Part shown: positions 5,647 through 6,757 of the stretch, piece by piece
Position numbering within the stretch: the stretch's first letter is position 1
How the letters are laid out: each line of letters starts with the position of its first letter
Source of the DNA: Bacteroidales bacterium
GTDB lineage: Bacteria; Bacteroidota; Bacteroidia; Bacteroidales; JAFGXI01
DNA: 6,757 nucleotides
Assembly: GCA_026985625.1 (NCBI GenBank)
Contig: JALSQC010000399.1
Location: 1 to 6,757, forward strand
Direction: 5' to 3'
The notes under the pieces: model-generated
Database searches by the model: none
Told to the model about the DNA's origin: nothing
Seen by the model: the letters and a program-made list of their open reading frames with translations, nothing else
Made by a program: the position numbers and the translations under genes

Positions 5647-6757
5647 TTAATTAAAAATAGCAACATTTTTCCATATACCATCTTTACTACAACCTATTTC
5701 TGCTGTAACTTTATCTCCTTTCTCGAGCTTTAAAGCTACAGGAGTAATTGTTGTTACTCCATCGTTAGGATATGTAAATTCTTTTACTTTTTTTCCGTTT
5801 ACATATAAGTTCATAAAATCAATCCAATGATCTTTTGTTATTTTATGAATTATTCCTTTTGAGCCTACAACAACTTTTACCATTGTCATTCCGTTTTCGT
5901 CGGTTGTTCCAAAAGTAATTTCAGGAGTATGTTTTAACTCAAAATCTGTAGGATTATTAGGGTCTTTAATTGTCATATAATTTCTGTTAACAATTAAATC
6001 GTTATTTACTTTTACAGTAGTATCAACAACAACCGATTCTTTACCGTTTTCTATAGTTTTTGTTGTTGTAATTGTATATGTTTGGTCGTTTTCAACTTTT
6101 TTAATAACAGTTTTTTCTACTCTTACTTCTTTTTTTACATCGGTTGCATTGTCTGATTTTACATTATTAATAGCAATACTTGGAGCAATAACCAAAGCAA
6201 CTACCGACATTAATTTTAATAAAATATTAAGCGAAGGACCTGATGTATCTTTAAAAGGATCTCCTACGGTATCACCAACAACTGCTGCTTTATGAGGTTC
6301 AGAACCTTTTCCGTATTTTACACCATTAACTTCGATACCTTCTTCAACCATTTTTTTTGCATTATCCCAAGCACCTCCGGCATTAGATTGGAATATAGCC
6401 ATTAAAACTCCTGTAACGGTAACACCTGCCAATAAACCACCAAGCATTTCGGCTCCACCTATAAATCCTACTAAAACAGGTGTTGCTACAGCAAGTAAAC
6501 CCGGAATAATCATTTCTCTAATCGATGCTGAAGTTGAAATTGCAACACATTTTTCGTATTCGGCGGCACCATCGGCTTTTTCGAAAACAGTTTTTTCTTC
6601 GTCTGTAGCTTTTGATATATCCGAATCATATTTTTTCATTATAACCAAAGCATCTTTTAAAACAGGTATTTCTTTAAATTGACGACGAACTTCTTGAATC
6701 ATACTCATTGCCGCACGTCCCACAGCTCCCATAGCCAAAGCTGAAAAAACAAAGGGC
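5647..6757 (-). CDS. hppA: Membrane-bound ion-pumping pyrophosphatase with C-terminal superoxide-reductase-like domain (5' end outside window)
   Basis: The frame is open to the right edge, so the N-terminal half is missing; 369 residues are visible, numbered here from the first complete codon (Pro). HppA hydrolyses cytoplasmic pyrophosphate to pump H+ or Na+ outward. Family blocks are FSALAMGAVGRAAMSM (4-19), EVRRQF (22-27), CVAISTSASIREMIIPG (70-86), NAGGAWDNAKK (125-135), and GDTVGDPFKDTSGPSLNILL (161-180) with the catalytic-site Asp/Lys residues. The last transmembrane helix is about 174-196, where the family normally ends. Here the frame continues without stop or frameshift through a Lys/Thr/Val-rich linker (197-270) into a domain like superoxide reductase (271-369): LKHTPEI, then VKVVVGS-x-x-x-IHKITKDHWIDF, then GCSKDGIWKN. 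Iron-ligand positions are H276, H304, H310 and C356; the fifth is D359 instead of His. Known topology puts this C-terminus in the periplasm. Ion specificity and K+ dependence cannot be judged, because their determinants lie upstream of the window. Confidence 0.93.
   Translation of the reverse strand, partial: PFVFSALAMGAVGRAAMSMIQEVRRQFKEIPVLKDALVIMKKYDSDISKATDEEKTVFEKADGAAEYEKCVAISTSASIREMIIPGLLAVATPVLVGFIGGAEMLGGLLAGVTVTGVLMAIFQSNAGGAWDNAKKMVEEGIEVNGVKYGKGSEPHKAAVVGDTVGDPFKDTSGPSLNILLKLMSVVALVIAPSIAINNVKSDNATDVKKEVRVEKTVIKKVENDQTYTITTTKTIENGKESVVVDTTVKVNNDLIVNRNYMTIKDPNNPTDFELKHTPEITFGTTDENGMTMVKVVVGSKGIIHKITKDHWIDFMNLYVNGKKVKEFTYPNDGVTTITPVALKLEKGDKVTAEIGCSKDGIWKNVAIFN

Noticed and set aside
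6736..6738. TTG as the start of the pyrophosphatase gene
   Set aside because: The frame stays open to the window edge, and the upstream residues PFVFSA continue a conserved HppA segment, so the gene begins outside the window.

Overview
The window looks like chromosomal DNA from an AT-rich member of the Bacteroidota. The clues are very low GC, a TAnnTTTG-type promoter box, no clear Shine-Dalgarno sites, and gene families typical of that phylum: a RemB/Wzi-like envelope protein, the futalosine-pathway enzyme MqnE, a hemerythrin-family protein paired with a LuxR-type regulator, a WG/YARHG lipoprotein and a membrane pyrophosphatase. This placement is an inference from gene content and is not resolved below phylum. 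No RNA genes, mobile elements or CRISPR arrays were seen.

Region 1 (about 1-1502, minus strand) is a two-gene envelope unit. A WecA/TagO-type polyprenyl-phosphate sugar-1-phosphate transferase is followed, through a one-base TAATG overlap, by a secreted RemB-like protein that runs off the left edge. Region 2 (1503-1615) is a short, A-tract-rich divergent promoter region. Each side has a TAnnTTTG box very close to its start codon, and one box sits inside a 7-2-7 inverted repeat.

Region 3 (1616-4098, plus strand) holds three closely spaced genes: mqnE (menaquinone synthesis by the futalosine route), a YtfE/ScdA-like di-iron protein that keeps all six iron ligands but lacks the N-terminal Cys-Cys, and a LuxR-type regulator whose receiver-like domain has lost the phospho-acceptor Asp. 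The last two look like a functional pair sensing or repairing redox damage. Region 4 (4122-5432, minus) is a lipoprotein with degenerate WG-like repeats and a C-terminal YARHG domain.

Region 5 (5647-6757, minus, 5' end outside the window) is the C-terminal half of a membrane-bound ion-pumping pyrophosphatase (HppA), with a strong intrinsic terminator behind it. This is the most striking gene here. After the final transmembrane helix, where the family normally stops, the reading frame continues for about 173 residues and ends in a domain resembling superoxide reductase (desulfoferrodoxin/neelaredoxin). Four of the five expected iron ligands are present, and the fifth (His) is replaced by Asp. 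From known HppA topology this domain would lie in the periplasm.
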